A stretch of DNA of 64,000 bases from Croceivirga sp. (GTDB lineage: Bacteria > Bacteroidota > Bacteroidia > Flavobacteriales > Flavobacteriaceae). Position numbers and translations under genes: made by a program. A model generated the notes under the pieces. The model saw only the letters and a program-made list of their open reading frames with translations. It was not told where the DNA came from and made no database searches. Where the stretch lies: positions 1 through 64,000 of the forward strand of contig JANQSA010000077.1 of the NCBI GenBank assembly GCA_028284285.1, given 5' to 3'. Positions 8,246 through 18,170 of this stretch are shown one piece after another (positions within the stretch are counted from its first letter, which is position 1; the number at the start of each line of letters is the position of its first letter).

Positions 8246-9732
8246 ATCTTTTTCCAGAAATAGGGAACAAACAGGATAAGTACGGTAAACAGTTCCAAAC
8301 GGCCCAAAAGCATCAGGAAACCGCACCACCATTTCCCAAAAGCGGGTAACGCACTAAAATTCACTACCGGATTGAGATCGCCCAGTGCCGGTCCCACATT
8401 ACCCAGCGAAGAAGCGGCTCCTCCAATAGCCGATTCAAAGTCCAGTCCCAGATACCCCAGAACCAGGGCTCCAATGATAAAAAGCAACATGTAGAGTACA
8501 AAAAAAGCAATGATGTTGTACACAATATGCTCACTGATGGTTTTATTGTTGAATCGCACCGGGATTATCGCATTACTGTGTAGGGTGCGTTTAAACTCTA
8601 ACAATCCGTTTTTAATGATCAGTAAATGGCGCATTACTTTGATACCTCCGGAGGTGGAACCGGCACACCCCCCTAAGAACATCAAGCCAAAGAAAAACAC
8701 AGTAAGAAAGGGCGTCCAGTTAGTAAAATCTGCGGTCACAAAGCCGGTAGTCGTTACTATAGCCAGCACCTGGAAGAGCGCATGGCGAAAAGAGCTTTCG
8801 GCATTCCCCAACACCTGGGGGTGATATGCTGTAACAGGTACGTTAGCCTCAAAATAAACAATAGTACCGGCAATAATAGTAAAGACTGCAATAAAGACGA
8901 CATACATCCGAAATTCCTCATCCTGTAAGGCCCGCTGTATTTTACCGGTAAATGCAAAATAACTCATTACAAAATTAGTGCCGGCAAGGAACATAAAAAC
9001 GATTATGATGTATTGAATCAGAGGCGAATTGTTCCAGTAGGCAATACTTGTATTTTTAGTGGAAAACCCTCCTGTGGATAAGGTGGAGAGCGCATGATTA
9101 GCAGCATCAAAAAGCGACATTCCCGCCAATTTAAGCAGCAAAGTCTCCGCCACAGTATATCCTACATAGATCAACCATAAGCGTTTGGCAGTATCCGTGA
9201 TCCGCGGATGCAATTTATCTCCGCCGGGACCAGGTGCTTCAGCCGCAAAAAGCTGCATTCCTCCAATACCCAGCAGCGGTAAAATAGCAATAGCCAGGAC
9301 AATGATCCCCATGCCACCGATCCAGTGTGTAAGACTGCGCCAAAAGAGAATCCCTTGAGGAAGGGACTCGATGTCATTTAAAATGGAAGCCCCGGTAGTG
9401 GTATACCCGGAAATGGTTTCGAAAAAGGCATTGGTAAGATCCGGAATAGCCCCGGAAAAAATATAGGGCAGCACCCCTGAAAGTGACATAATAAGCCATC
9501 CGAAAGTAACAATGATATACCCTTCCTTGGGTTTTACTTCCTTACGATGTCCACGGGTGTAAAACATGGCCATGGTACCGCCTAGCATGGTCACTATGGC
9601 GGCCATCAGAATATCCAAAGTAGCCCCATCCTGAAGGATACCGCTGACCAACCCGGCCAAAACCATGAAACCCCCGTTACAGACCAGCAGAAGTCCCATA
9701 ATATGAAGAATGATCCTGAAATTGAATCGCAT
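8242..9732 (-). CDS. trkH: TrkH-family potassium uptake membrane subunit
   Basis: This roughly 496-residue polytopic protein belongs to the TrkH/KtrB superfamily, with repeated membrane-pore-membrane units and selectivity-filter-like segments (TISGYTTTGAS, ALSTLSTGGFST, TTTGFVTADF, SLGNVGPALG). It is the K+-translocating subunit that works with TrkA. A longer frame begins at 9780, but the ATG at 9732 overlaps the trkA stop as TAATG, the usual coupled arrangement, and starts at the conserved MRFNFRIILHIMG. Confidence 0.9.
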   Translation of the reverse strand: MRFNFRIILHIMGLLLVCNGGFMVLAGLVSGILQDGATLDILMAAIVTMLGGTMAMFYTRGHRKEVKPKEGYIIVTFGWLIMSLSGVLPYIFSGAIPDLTNAFFETISGYTTTGASILNDIESLPQGILFWRSLTHWIGGMGIIVLAIAILPLLGIGGMQLFAAEAPGPGGDKLHPRITDTAKRLWLIYVGYTVAETLLLKLAGMSLFDAANHALSTLSTGGFSTKNTSIAYWNNSPLIQYIIIVFMFLAGTNFVMSYFAFTGKIQRALQDEEFRMYVVFIAVFTIIAGTIVYFEANVPVTAYHPQVLGNAESSFRHALFQVLAIVTTTGFVTADFTNWTPFLTVFFFGLMFLGGCAGSTSGGIKVMRHLLIIKNGLLEFKRTLHSNAIIPVRFNNKTISEHIVYNIIAFFVLYMLLFIIGALVLGYLGLDFESAIGGAASSLGNVGPALGDLNPVVNFSALPAFGKWWCGFLMLLGRLELFTVLILFVPYFWKKI

Positions 9733-11081
9733 TACAAAAACAGCTTTTCTATTCTTGGAATGGCTTTGGGAAGAGCGCATACGACCACCTTATCCCCCTG
9801 GGTAATTTTAAAATCGCCCAGGGCAATTAAACCTTTACCCTCTCTAATTACACCACCAATAATAGCTTCCCTGGGAAAATTCAATTCCCGGATAATTTCC
9901 CCGTTAACCACAGAGGAGTTTTTCACCTCAAACTCCAGAAGCTCCGCATTCAGATTGTTCAATCGCGTAAGGGCCAATACCTCACCCCTCCTGACATATC
10001 TAAAAATGGTATTCGCTGCCAATAATTTCTTATTGATCAGCGTATCGATACCAATAGACTGGGATAACTGAAAATAATCCATGTTTTCCACCAAAGCGAT
10101 GGTCTTTTTTACCTTTCGGGACTTGGCTACCAAACAAGACATGATGTTGGTTTCCGAATTTCCGGTAACCGCAATAAAGGCATCCATAGATTCCAGGCTT
10201 TCTTCCTCCAACAGTTCCACATTGCGTCCATCTCCACAAATTACCAGGGCGTTAGGTATCATATCTGCGATATCAAAAGCCTTATCCTTGTTTTTTTCAA
10301 CCAATTTCACGTTGAATTTAGCCGAGCACAGATCCCGGGCGGTTTTAAATCCGACCTTGCTCCCACCAAGTATCATTACATTCTTAATTTCCCGCCTTTC
10401 CATTCCGGTGAGTTTGTATAGGTGCTCCACACCATCCCTATCCGTAATAAAATACACCTGGTCGCCCTCCTTAAAAACAGTATCCCCCCTGGGAATTAAG
10501 GTGTATTGGGTACCCATACGTTGCAATGCGATGGGCATAAAGTGTAGTTCCGGAAAAATTTTCGCCGCCTCTTTCACCATCTTCCCTACAAAAGGGGCAT
10601 TCTTAGGCAAAAACACCCCTACCATGGTCAGCAGGCCCTCTTCAAATTCGTAGGTGTCATTAAAAGCAGACTGATTTAACAGCAGTTGGATTTCCGCCGC
10701 AGCCAGCTCCTCCGGTGAAATCAGCTCATCAATACCTAATTGATCAAACTGGATCAAATCCTTGTGGTCCACAAACTCTGTGTTGGAAATTCGGGCAATG
10801 GTCCTTTTACTTCCCAATTGCTTGGCTAAAACACATAATGTTAAGTTGGTAGTTTCCGATGCGGTTACCCCAATTACCAGGTCTGCGGCATCCACCTTGG
10901 CATCCTGAAGTACCGAAACAGAAGTGGCATCTCCCCGTAATACCCGTATGTCCAAATGGCTATCAGCATACGCCAGGCTTTCCTTATCAGTATCAATTAA
11001 CGTAATTTCCTGGGCCTCGTAGGATAAAAGTTTTGCCAAATGAAATCCTACTTCACCAGCTCCTGCAATGATTATTTTCAT
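9732..11081 (-). CDS. trkA: TrkA, NAD-binding regulatory subunit of K+ uptake
   Basis: The 449-residue protein has two tandem RCK units. Rossmann motifs are at the N-terminus (IIAGAGEVGFHLAKLL) and near residue 235 (VMILGGSKVGFKTARDL), each followed by a TrkA-C domain. It is a cytoplasmic gating ring that binds NAD(H) and controls TrkH. It is translationally coupled to trkH through a one-base TAATG overlap, so the two subunits are made together. Confidence 0.92.
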   Translation of the reverse strand: MKIIIAGAGEVGFHLAKLLSYEAQEITLIDTDKESLAYADSHLDIRVLRGDATSVSVLQDAKVDAADLVIGVTASETTNLTLCVLAKQLGSKRTIARISNTEFVDHKDLIQFDQLGIDELISPEELAAAEIQLLLNQSAFNDTYEFEEGLLTMVGVFLPKNAPFVGKMVKEAAKIFPELHFMPIALQRMGTQYTLIPRGDTVFKEGDQVYFITDRDGVEHLYKLTGMERREIKNVMILGGSKVGFKTARDLCSAKFNVKLVEKNKDKAFDIADMIPNALVICGDGRNVELLEEESLESMDAFIAVTGNSETNIMSCLVAKSRKVKKTIALVENMDYFQLSQSIGIDTLINKKLLAANTIFRYVRRGEVLALTRLNNLNAELLEFEVKNSSVVNGEIIRELNFPREAIIGGVIREGKGLIALGDFKITQGDKVVVCALPKAIPRIEKLFL

Positions 11082-11234
11082 TAAAAACTATTAAATAAAA
11101 AGCGTGAGGTTGGAAAGTGTATTTGGATTGGAATACAGACCCCTCCATTGTATAATCTTTAGGTCTTTAACATGGCAAAAGTAATCATTTTATTTTGCCC
11201 TGTGTTTCACAAAACCCGTCTTTATAGGTTATCG

Positions 11235-11242
11235 TATCTTTG
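11235..11242 (+). promoter_or_regulatory. -7 box (TATCTTTG) upstream of ubiE/menG
   Basis: TATCTTTGCG is a strong match to the Bacteroidota TAnnTTTG element and lies 18 bp before the methyltransferase ATG, implying a very short leader. It would also drive the downstream porT. Confidence 0.6.
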
Positions 11243-11259
11243 CGCCCAAAATTGCAGGG

Positions 11260-11988
11260 ATGTCCAAAAATATCAACCCTTACAAGGATTCCTCCCAGGG
11301 GAAAAAGGTCCAGGTAACCCAAATGTTTGACACCATTTCTAAAAATTATGATGGCTTAAACCGGGTGATCTCTTTCGGTATTGATGTAAAATGGCGGAAA
11401 AAAGTGGTTGCCCTGGTTCGCAAAGCTGATTCCGACACTATTCTGGACATTGCCACCGGAACAGGGGATTTGGCCATAGCCTTAGTAAAAACAGGCGCCT
11501 CAAGGATAGTAGGTTTAGATATTTCAACGGGAATGCTGGAAATAGGAAAGCAAAAAGTACGGCAAAAACAGCTTGGAAATACAGTTGAAATGGTATTAGG
11601 GGACGGTGAAAACCTCCCCTTTGAAAATGATTCATTTGACGCAGTTACCGTTGCATTTGGGGTAAGAAATTTCGAAAACCTGGAAAAAGGGCTAACCGAG
11701 ATCAATAGAATTCTTAAACCCGGAGGGATATTTGTAGTACTGGAAACTTCGGTTCCCGTGAAATTTCCTTTTAGACAGGGTTACCGGTTGTATTGCAACT
11801 ACCTGCTTCCGGCTATAGGAAGATTGTTTTCCAAAGACAAAGTGGCATACCGTTATCTTTCAGAATCCGCTGCCGCTTTTCCGTATGGTGAGACTTTCAA
11901 CAATATTTTACGAAAAACGGGGTTTATAGACGTAGAGAACAAGCCCCAGACATTTGGGGTTGCCACCATTTATGTAGCCTCAAAGTGA
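11260..11988 (+). CDS. ubiE: Demethylmenaquinone methyltransferase UbiE/MenG
   Basis: The 242-residue SAM-dependent C-methyltransferase makes menaquinone from demethylmenaquinone. Family signatures are MFDTISKNYDGLNRVISFGIDVKWRKK, the SAM motif ILDIATGTGDLA (about residues 67-78), VTVAFGVRNFENL and the C-terminal PQTFGVATIY. Flavobacteria use menaquinone, so the MenG role is the relevant one. It lies 4 bp upstream of the porT-like gene, an arrangement known in this family. Confidence 0.93.
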   Translation: MSKNINPYKDSSQGKKVQVTQMFDTISKNYDGLNRVISFGIDVKWRKKVVALVRKADSDTILDIATGTGDLAIALVKTGASRIVGLDISTGMLEIGKQKVRQKQLGNTVEMVLGDGENLPFENDSFDAVTVAFGVRNFENLEKGLTEINRILKPGGIFVVLETSVPVKFPFRQGYRLYCNYLLPAIGRLFSKDKVAYRYLSESAAAFPYGETFNNILRKTGFIDVENKPQTFGVATIYVASK

Positions 11989-11992
11989 TTCG

Positions 11993-12691
11993 ATGAAAAG
12001 ACTTCTTGTTGTATGTATGCTCCTGGTTTTCCACCAAGTATCTCAGGCTCAGATCTTTGGAAAAGACCCCATTTTAAACCTGCAAAATGAGGACAAACAA
12101 TTCCTAAATTGGGGCTATTACCTGGGTTTTAATCAGTATGATTTTCAATTTGAGTACGAAAATGACATCGGACAGGATGTCCTGGTAAACACCACTTTTG
12201 GTTTTAATGTGGGTTTGATCGGGGAAATGCGGATCATGGAGTTTTTGGACCTGCGATTTGAGCCAGGGCTACTATATACCCAGCGGGATTTGGGCTTTCC
12301 AGGTTTTACTTCAGAACAGGAAGCAATTCGTGAGGTCCGTTCCACCTACATACGATTTCCCTTACTTTTAAAAGTGAGTACCCGAAGATATAATAATGTA
12401 AAACCTTTTCTTATTGGAGGCGGCTATGTAGCCATTAACCTTGGCGCTAATGAGGACAGCCTGGAGGACAATAGTAGTGGGCAGTTTCGTATGGTTCAGA
12501 ATGTATATGGTTATGAATTGGGTTTTGGCATTGATATCTACACCGAATATTTTAAGTTCACACCATCCATACGAGGGGTATTTGCGCTAAATGACGAGTT
12601 AGTGCGTGATGAAGATCCCAACAGTCCCTGGACTGGTAATATAGCTGCCATGCGGACAAGAGGTATTTTTATCAATTTTACCTTTGAATAA
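11993..12691 (+). CDS. porT: PorT-family outer-membrane beta-barrel protein (type IX secretion)
   Basis: The 232-residue protein has a signal peptide (ends VSQAQ) and alternating hydrophobic/polar strands of a small outer-membrane barrel. Start (KDPILNLQNEDKQFLNWGYYLGFNQYDF) and position directly after ubiE match PorT/SprT, a component of the type IX secretion and gliding machinery of Bacteroidota. Identification combines sequence with the conserved ubiE-porT-RNA methyltransferase-tamL neighbourhood; a generic outer-membrane barrel is the alternative. Confidence 0.8.
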   Translation: MKRLLVVCMLLVFHQVSQAQIFGKDPILNLQNEDKQFLNWGYYLGFNQYDFQFEYENDIGQDVLVNTTFGFNVGLIGEMRIMEFLDLRFEPGLLYTQRDLGFPGFTSEQEAIREVRSTYIRFPLLLKVSTRRYNNVKPFLIGGGYVAINLGANEDSLEDNSSGQFRMVQNVYGYELGFGIDIYTEYFKFTPSIRGVFALNDELVRDEDPNSPWTGNIAAMRTRGIFINFTFE

Positions 12692-12709
12692 TAAGTAAAG
12701 TAAACATTT

Positions 12710-12765
12710 TTGGTGCTTGATATTTGGTGCTTGGTGTTTGGTGTTTGATGTTTGATGTTTGGTGC
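12710..12765. repeat. Eight tandem heptamers (TTGGTGY/TTGATGT)
   Basis: Eight consecutive 7-bp units (variants TTGGTGC, TTGATAT, TTGGTGT, TTGATGT) occupy 56 bp between the convergent porT and rRNA-methyltransferase genes. It is non-coding and its length not being disturbed by indels suggests slippage-generated DNA; whether it terminates transcription is unknown. Confidence 0.85.
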
Positions 12766-12800
12766 AACGTACTTCAAAGTGTCTTTTCTTTAAGAACCAT

Positions 12801-13523
12801 CTAACGCCTTCGTATTTCATTTAACAAAATACCGGCAGCCATGGCTACATTCAAACTCTCGGCGGCAGGTGTTCCTACCCGGGGAATAGTGATTTTTTCC
12901 TGTACTTTTTTTTGAAGTGGCTTTGAAATTCCATGGGCTTCGTTACCCAAAAGTAAAATCCCGGAAGACGGTAAGTCGGCAGTATACACCTCTTTTCCCT
13001 GCATCAAAGCCCCATACACAGGGAGCTCCATAAATTCAAAAAACGAACTGAGGTCCTCATACCGGATATTCACCTGCGCAATAGAACCCATAGTGGCCTG
13101 AAGTACTTTCGGATTGTAGCAGTCCACGGTGGTTGGTGAACATACCAAATGTTGTACCCCAAACCAGTCACACAATCGGATGAGAGTCCCTAAATTCCCC
13201 GGATCTCTTACGTCATCCAGGGCAATGATCCAATCTTCCTTATCTACCTGTTTGGGTGGTGGAATGCCAAATACCCCCAGGACACCGCTGGCGTGTTGCA
13301 AAGCGCTAATTTTTTTTAACTCATTTTCGGTTATTGTTTCGGTTTGCGGCAAAGGGAACATAGCCTCCATATCCTCGTAAACCAAAATCTTTTCAGCAGA
13401 AAAACCAGCATTCAATACTGCATTCACGGCCTTGGTCCCTTCAAGAAAAAAAAGCTGATGTTGATTTCGGTACTTTTTTTGATGTAAGCTTTTAACCAAT
13501 TGTAACCACTTTTTGCCAACCAT
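12801..13523 (-). CDS. TrmH/SpoU-family RNA 2'-O-methyltransferase
   Basis: The 240-residue SPOUT enzyme has an N-terminal substrate-binding domain (LHQKKYRNQHQLFFLEGTKAV...) and the knotted SAM-binding domain with the three SpoU motifs: DDVRDPGNLGTLIRLCDW, LLLGNEAHGIS and IPRVGTPAAESLNVAMAAGILLNE. It methylates a ribose in rRNA or tRNA; RlmB-like 23S activity is the most likely but not proven. It is divergent from tamL, with about 25 bp between start codons. Confidence 0.88.
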   Translation of the reverse strand: MVGKKWLQLVKSLHQKKYRNQHQLFFLEGTKAVNAVLNAGFSAEKILVYEDMEAMFPLPQTETITENELKKISALQHASGVLGVFGIPPPKQVDKEDWIIALDDVRDPGNLGTLIRLCDWFGVQHLVCSPTTVDCYNPKVLQATMGSIAQVNIRYEDLSSFFEFMELPVYGALMQGKEVYTADLPSSGILLLGNEAHGISKPLQKKVQEKITIPRVGTPAAESLNVAMAAGILLNEIRRR

Positions 13524-13548
13524 AGGAATTCGTGTAATTTTGAGCTTT

Positions 13549-16146
13549 ATGATAACCTATCCGGTGCTCAGGAACTTAAAGGCAAATGTAATTGTATTCT
13601 TGGTAGCGATATCCTTACTATCCTGCAATGCCGTTAAAAAAGTAGAGGATGATCAGTTTTTACTTACAGAGAGTACCATCTTTGCCGATAGTGCAAAAGT
13701 TAACCAGTCTGAAGTAAAAAATCTCCTTACCCAGCGTCCAAACAGCAGTATTCTGGGATATCCTTTACGTTTAAATCTTTATAATATTGCCAAAGAGAAG
13801 CCCGACTCCCTGTATCAGGACTGGCTGACACGAAAACCTAAGAGGGAACAACGATTGAACAACTGGCTATCGCGTAAGCAGGTAAAACGCTTAGAACAGT
13901 CCTTTGTGGTCAGTGGATTCAGTAGTTTAATGAAACGTGTGGGCGAAGCTCCCGCAATCATAGATCCCCTGAAAGCACAAAAATCTGTTGATCGTTTACA
14001 GGGGTATTATGGCAGTAAAGGGTATTTCAATACTACCGCCCGGTATGAGATCACCCCCATAAAGCGACGGAAAAGGGCAAAATTGGATTTTTACGTCACC
14101 CTCGGGAAACCCTACGTTGTGGACTCCCTTACAAAAAGAATACCTTCCCAGGAACTTGATTCCATTTATCAATTGCATAGGGAAGACTCCTTTGTAACGG
14201 AGGGGAAACAATTTGATCTGGCCGACTTCAACCAGGAAAGAAGCCGGTTAACCTCGATCTACCGAAATTCGGGAGTATACAATTTTCAGGAAAGCTCCAT
14301 AAGCTATGACGTGGTTAGGGATACATTGCAACGCAATGATGACCAAAAAATGGCGGTGCAATTAAACATAAGTAATCCCAGAACGGCTGCTGCGGACACT
14401 TCAGGAACCGAACAATACCGGGTAAACCGGTTTAAAAACATTAATATCTATGCAGATTACCAACTGGAGGCCCCCAATGACTCTTTAACCTCTATAGACT
14501 ATCAAAACTATACCATTTACTATAAAGACAAACTCAAGTACAACCCAAAGGCATTGACCGATGCCATTTTTTTTAAAAAAGACAGTATTTACCGCGACCT
14601 TGATGAGATCAGGAGTAAAAGGCAAATCGTAAACCTTAATACTTTTAAATATCCCAGCTTTAAGTTAATCCCCGATTCCACAGGCACTTTATTGACTTCC
14701 AATATCTATCTGGTACCGCGCCCCAAATACTCCCTGGATACTTCTTTAGAGCTTACCCGTTCCAATATTCAGCTTGCCGGGATTGGGTTTAGCGGAGCGG
14801 TTATCACCAGAAATCTTTTTGGTGGTGCGGAGACACTCAGCCTTTCTGCCCGGGGTTCTGTCGGTTTTTTGAGTGATAATGCCTCGGATGAGACGTTCAC
14901 TTCGGAAGTTGGTGGGGATATTAACCTTACGTTTCCCAGAATTTGGTTTCCCATTAATACGGAGAAACTCATCCCCTATTATATGTTACCCCAAACCCGC
15001 TTATCCATAGGTACCAATTTCCAACAGAATATCGGTTTGGACCGGCAATCACTAAACAGTGTGCTGGCCTACAATTGGTCCCCGGATAATTTCCGTAAAA
15101 ATACGATTGAACTGCTCAACGTAGAGTTTGTACGAAATACCAATACGGATAACTTCTTTAGGGTCTATAATAACACCTACGCCAACTTAGATGCTATTGC
15201 TGACAGGTATGAAACGATTGATGGTTTTGCTGATTTTTATGATGAAACCGTTAATCCGGATGCCGATGATGACAACGAACCAGAACTGATTATTACAGAA
15301 GGAACCTCCGGGTTTATTGATGCCATTCTCAATCAAGGACAGGCATTGGACCAGGAGGATTTTAATGAGGTCCGAAGTATTGAGGAACGAAGGGAACGCC
15401 TTACCAACAATAACTTGATCTTTACTTCTAATTATACGTTTCAAAAGAATAATCGGGAAAGCCCAAATGACAATAATTTCTATCAATATCGGGTACGATT
15501 GGAAAGTGCAGGCAATGTGTTATCCCTAATTGAGCGAGTAATACCCTTTAACCAAAATGATAACGGGCAAGGTTTGGTATTCAGCGTCCCGTATTCACAA
15601 TATGTAAAAACGGAGTTTGACTATATAAAACACTGGGGGCTTCCTAAGTCCAAAGTATTGGCATTCCGTGGGTTCATGGGATTAGCAATACCCTACGGCA
15701 ATGCGGATAATATTCCTTTTGTTCGAAGTTATTTTGCAGGCGGTTCCAATGATAACAGGGCCTGGAATGTGTATTCTCTGGGGCCCGGAAGAACACAAAA
15801 CGAAAACGACTTTAATGAAGCGAACTTCAAAATTGGCCTCAACCTGGAGTACCGTTTTCCCGTTGTAGGAGATATAAAAGGTGCTTTTTTTGCAGATGCA
15901 GGGAATATCTGGAACGTTTTTGACAATGTAGACGATGCCGACGCTACCTTTAACGGGTTTAGCTCTCTGGGAGATATTGCTTTGGGAACCGGATTCGGAA
16001 TTCGGTATGACTTTACCTATTTTGTAATTAGGCTGGACACCGGCTTTAAAACCTACAATCCGGCTTTGGAAGGTTCTGACCGCTGGTTTACCAATTTTAA
16101 TCTTAGAGAAGCCGTTTTCAACATCGGGATCAATTACCCTTTTTAA
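13549..16146 (+). CDS. tamL: TamL-type BamA-superfamily outer-membrane lipoprotein
   Basis: The ~865-residue protein has a lipoprotein signal (LVAISLLSC, then NAVKKVEDDQFLL), N-terminal POTRA-like segments (about residues 40-330) and a C-terminal 16-strand Omp85/D15 barrel ending in an aromatic-rich strand (FNIGINYPF). The family signature region lies near VRSYFAGGSNDNRAWNVYSLGPG. This is the lipidated BamA/TamA homologue of Bacteroidota, implicated in outer-membrane biogenesis. An upstream ATG at 13513 would overlap the divergent gene's start; 13549 gives the proper lipoprotein signal. A TAATTTTG box ends just 7 bp before this ATG. Confidence 0.85.
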   Translation: MITYPVLRNLKANVIVFLVAISLLSCNAVKKVEDDQFLLTESTIFADSAKVNQSEVKNLLTQRPNSSILGYPLRLNLYNIAKEKPDSLYQDWLTRKPKREQRLNNWLSRKQVKRLEQSFVVSGFSSLMKRVGEAPAIIDPLKAQKSVDRLQGYYGSKGYFNTTARYEITPIKRRKRAKLDFYVTLGKPYVVDSLTKRIPSQELDSIYQLHREDSFVTEGKQFDLADFNQERSRLTSIYRNSGVYNFQESSISYDVVRDTLQRNDDQKMAVQLNISNPRTAAADTSGTEQYRVNRFKNINIYADYQLEAPNDSLTSIDYQNYTIYYKDKLKYNPKALTDAIFFKKDSIYRDLDEIRSKRQIVNLNTFKYPSFKLIPDSTGTLLTSNIYLVPRPKYSLDTSLELTRSNIQLAGIGFSGAVITRNLFGGAETLSLSARGSVGFLSDNASDETFTSEVGGDINLTFPRIWFPINTEKLIPYYMLPQTRLSIGTNFQQNIGLDRQSLNSVLAYNWSPDNFRKNTIELLNVEFVRNTNTDNFFRVYNNTYANLDAIADRYETIDGFADFYDETVNPDADDDNEPELIITEGTSGFIDAILNQGQALDQEDFNEVRSIEERRERLTNNNLIFTSNYTFQKNNRESPNDNNFYQYRVRLESAGNVLSLIERVIPFNQNDNGQGLVFSVPYSQYVKTEFDYIKHWGLPKSKVLAFRGFMGLAIPYGNADNIPFVRSYFAGGSNDNRAWNVYSLGPGRTQNENDFNEANFKIGLNLEYRFPVVGDIKGAFFADAGNIWNVFDNVDDADATFNGFSSLGDIALGTGFGIRYDFTYFVIRLDTGFKTYNPALEGSDRWFTNFNLREAVFNIGINYPF

Positions 16147-16158
16147 CGGTAATATTGT

Positions 16159-16166
16159 TACTTTTG
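16159..16166 (+). promoter_or_regulatory. -7 box (TACTTTTG) upstream of fbaA
   Basis: TACTTTTG matches TAnnTTTG and is 33 bp before the aldolase ATG, just after the tamL stop, so aldolase probably has its own promoter. Confidence 0.5.
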
Positions 16167-16198
16167 TTGCTATTCTAATTGGTAACCAACATAATCAT

Positions 16199-17266
16199 AT
16201 GTCACACAATATACAGCCCGGAGTAGCCACGGGAGATCAGGTACAGGAAATATTTACTTATGCGAAACAGAAAGGGTTTGCCCTGCCTGCGGTAAACGTC
16301 ATCGGTTCGAATACCGTGAACGCTGTTTTGGAAACGGCAGCAGCGTTGAACTCTCCGGTAATTATTCAGTTTTCCAATGGGGGAGCACAGTTTAATGCCG
16401 GGAAAGGACTATCCAATGAAAATCAAAGAGCTGCCATTTTAGGGGGTATTGCCGGGGCCAAACACGTCCACCAGATGGCGGAGGCCTATGGGGCAACCGT
16501 GATTTTACATACCGATCATTGCGCCAAGAAACTCTTGCCCTGGATAGACGGACTAATTGCTGCCAGTGAAGCGCACTATGCTGCCACCGGCACATCTCTC
16601 TACAGCTCGCATATGATAGACCTTTCGGAAGAGCCCCTTGAAGAAAATATTGAGATCTGTAAAAACTATCTGGAACGGATGTCCAAAATGGACATGACCC
16701 TCGAAATTGAATTAGGCGTAACCGGTGGAGAGGAAGATGGCGTGGATAATACGGACATCGACAGCTCCAAGCTGTATACTCAACCGGAGGAAGTAGCTTA
16801 TGCCTATGAGGAATTATCCAAAGTAAGTCCCCGATTTACCGTTGCAGCCGCATTTGGCAACGTGCACGGGGTATATAAGCCCGGCAACGTAAAACTTACC
16901 CCTAAGATTTTAAAGAACTCACAGGAATACATTTCCAATAAATACGGTGTAGGGCCCAATCATATTGATTTCGTTTTCCACGGCGGTTCAGGATCTACCC
17001 TGGAAGAGATCCGTGAAGCTATCGGTTATGGCGTGATCAAAATGAATATTGATACGGATTTGCAGTACGCGTTTATGTCCGGTGTTAGAGATTACGTTCA
17101 AGGCAAAAAAGACTATCTGCAAGGGCAAATTGGTAATCCGGATGGAAATGACCAACCCAATAAAAAATTCTATGATCCCCGCGTTTGGTTACGAGATGGT
17201 GAAAAGGCCTTTTCCGAACGCCTTAAAAAGGCTTTCGAGGATTTAAACAATGTGAACGCGCTCTAA
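16199..17266 (+). CDS. fbaA: Class II fructose-bisphosphate aldolase
   Basis: The 355-residue zinc-dependent aldolase interconverts fructose-1,6-bisphosphate with dihydroxyacetone phosphate and glyceraldehyde-3-phosphate in glycolysis and gluconeogenesis. Visible signatures are the catalytic/zinc ligands in [17 protein letters not shown], the glutamate-rich [17 protein letters not shown], the zinc histidine in [14 protein letters not shown], and [13 protein letters not shown] (phosphate loop). Length matches the class IIA (E. coli FbaA) group. accD follows after 25 bp. Confidence 0.95.
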   Translation: MSHNIQPGVATGDQVQEIFTYAKQKGFALPAVNVIGSNTVNAVLETAAALNSPVIIQFSNGGAQFNAGKGLSNENQRAAILGGIAGAKHVHQMAEAYGATVILHTDHCAKKLLPWIDGLIAASEAHYAATGTSLYSSHMIDLSEEPLEENIEICKNYLERMSKMDMTLEIELGVTGGEEDGVDNTDIDSSKLYTQPEEVAYAYEELSKVSPRFTVAAAFGNVHGVYKPGNVKLTPKILKNSQEYISNKYGVGPNHIDFVFHGGSGSTLEEIREAIGYGVIKMNIDTDLQYAFMSGVRDYVQGKKDYLQGQIGNPDGNDQPNKKFYDPRVWLRDGEKAFSERLKKAFEDLNNVNAL

Positions 17267-17291
17267 TCAATACAAACACCCCCCCGATTTT

Positions 17292-18170
17292 ATGACAACT
17301 TGGTTTAAAAGAAAGGAAAAAGGGATACAAACCACCACCGAGGAAAAAAAAGATACCCCCAAAGGACTCTGGTATAAATCCCCTACGGGAAAAATCGTGG
17401 AGTCCGAAGACCTGGCAAAGAACTTCTATGTAAGCCCTGAAGACGACTACCATGTACGCATAGGGAGTAAAGAGTATTTTGAGATCCTATTTGACGATAA
17501 CAAATTCAAAGAACTGGATGAAAAATTAACTTCCAAAGACCCCTTGAAATTTGTGGATACCAAAAAATACAATGATCGGTTAAAAGCAGCAAAGGCCAAA
17601 ACCGGATTACATGACGCGGTACGTACCGCTGTAGGCAAGTCTATGGACAAAGAGCTGGTAGTGGCCAGTATGGATTTTAGCTTCATTGGAGGTTCCATGG
17701 GGAGTGTTGTGGGAGAGAAAATAGCAAGAGCCATAGATTACGCCAAAAAGCGAAAACTCCCTTTCGTTATGATCTCCAAATCCGGAGGAGCGCGAATGAT
17801 GGAGGCTGCGCTCTCGCTTATGCAGCTTGCCAAAACCTCTGCCAAATTAGCCCAACTCGCGGAAGCAAAGATTCCCTACATCTCGCTATGTACGGATCCT
17901 ACCACAGGAGGAACCACGGCTTCGTATGCTATGCTGGGGGATATCAATATTGCAGAACCCGGTGCATTGATCGGTTTTGCCGGACCCCGGGTAGTAAAAG
18001 ACACTACTGGAAAAGATCTGCCCGAAGGCTTTCAAACTGCCGAATTTGTAAAAGAACACGGTTTTTTAGATTTTATCGTCCACAGAAGAGACTTGAAAAC
18101 AAAGATCAACCAATATATTGATTTGATCAGCAATCAACCGCTACGAAAAGAAGAAGCGCCCGCAGAATAA
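17292..18170 (+). CDS. accD: Acetyl-CoA carboxylase carboxyltransferase beta subunit
   Basis: The 292-residue crotonase-fold carboxyltransferase transfers CO2 from biotin to acetyl-CoA for fatty acid synthesis. It carries the expected [38 protein letters not shown] and [17 protein letters not shown] motifs. The N-terminal zinc ribbon of typical AccD is present as sequence ([12 protein letters not shown]...[14 protein letters not shown]), but the four zinc cysteines of the E. coli type are replaced by Ser30, Gly33, Ser48 and Asp51. The active domain is intact. The 3' end is inside a terminator hairpin. Confidence 0.94.
   Translation: MTTWFKRKEKGIQTTTEEKKDTPKGLWYKSPTGKIVESEDLAKNFYVSPEDDYHVRIGSKEYFEILFDDNKFKELDEKLTSKDPLKFVDTKKYNDRLKAAKAKTGLHDAVRTAVGKSMDKELVVASMDFSFIGGSMGSVVGEKIARAIDYAKKRKLPFVMISKSGGARMMEAALSLMQLAKTSAKLAQLAEAKIPYISLCTDPTTGGTTASYAMLGDINIAEPGALIGFAGPRVVKDTTGKDLPEGFQTAEFVKEHGFLDFIVHRRDLKTKINQYIDLISNQPLRKEEAPAE

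Noticed and set aside
12710-12765. CRISPR array
   Set aside because: The units are contiguous 7-mers without spacers and no cas genes are near.
13513-13548. Upstream start for tamL
   Set aside because: It would overlap the divergent rRNA methyltransferase start and displace the lipoprotein signal.
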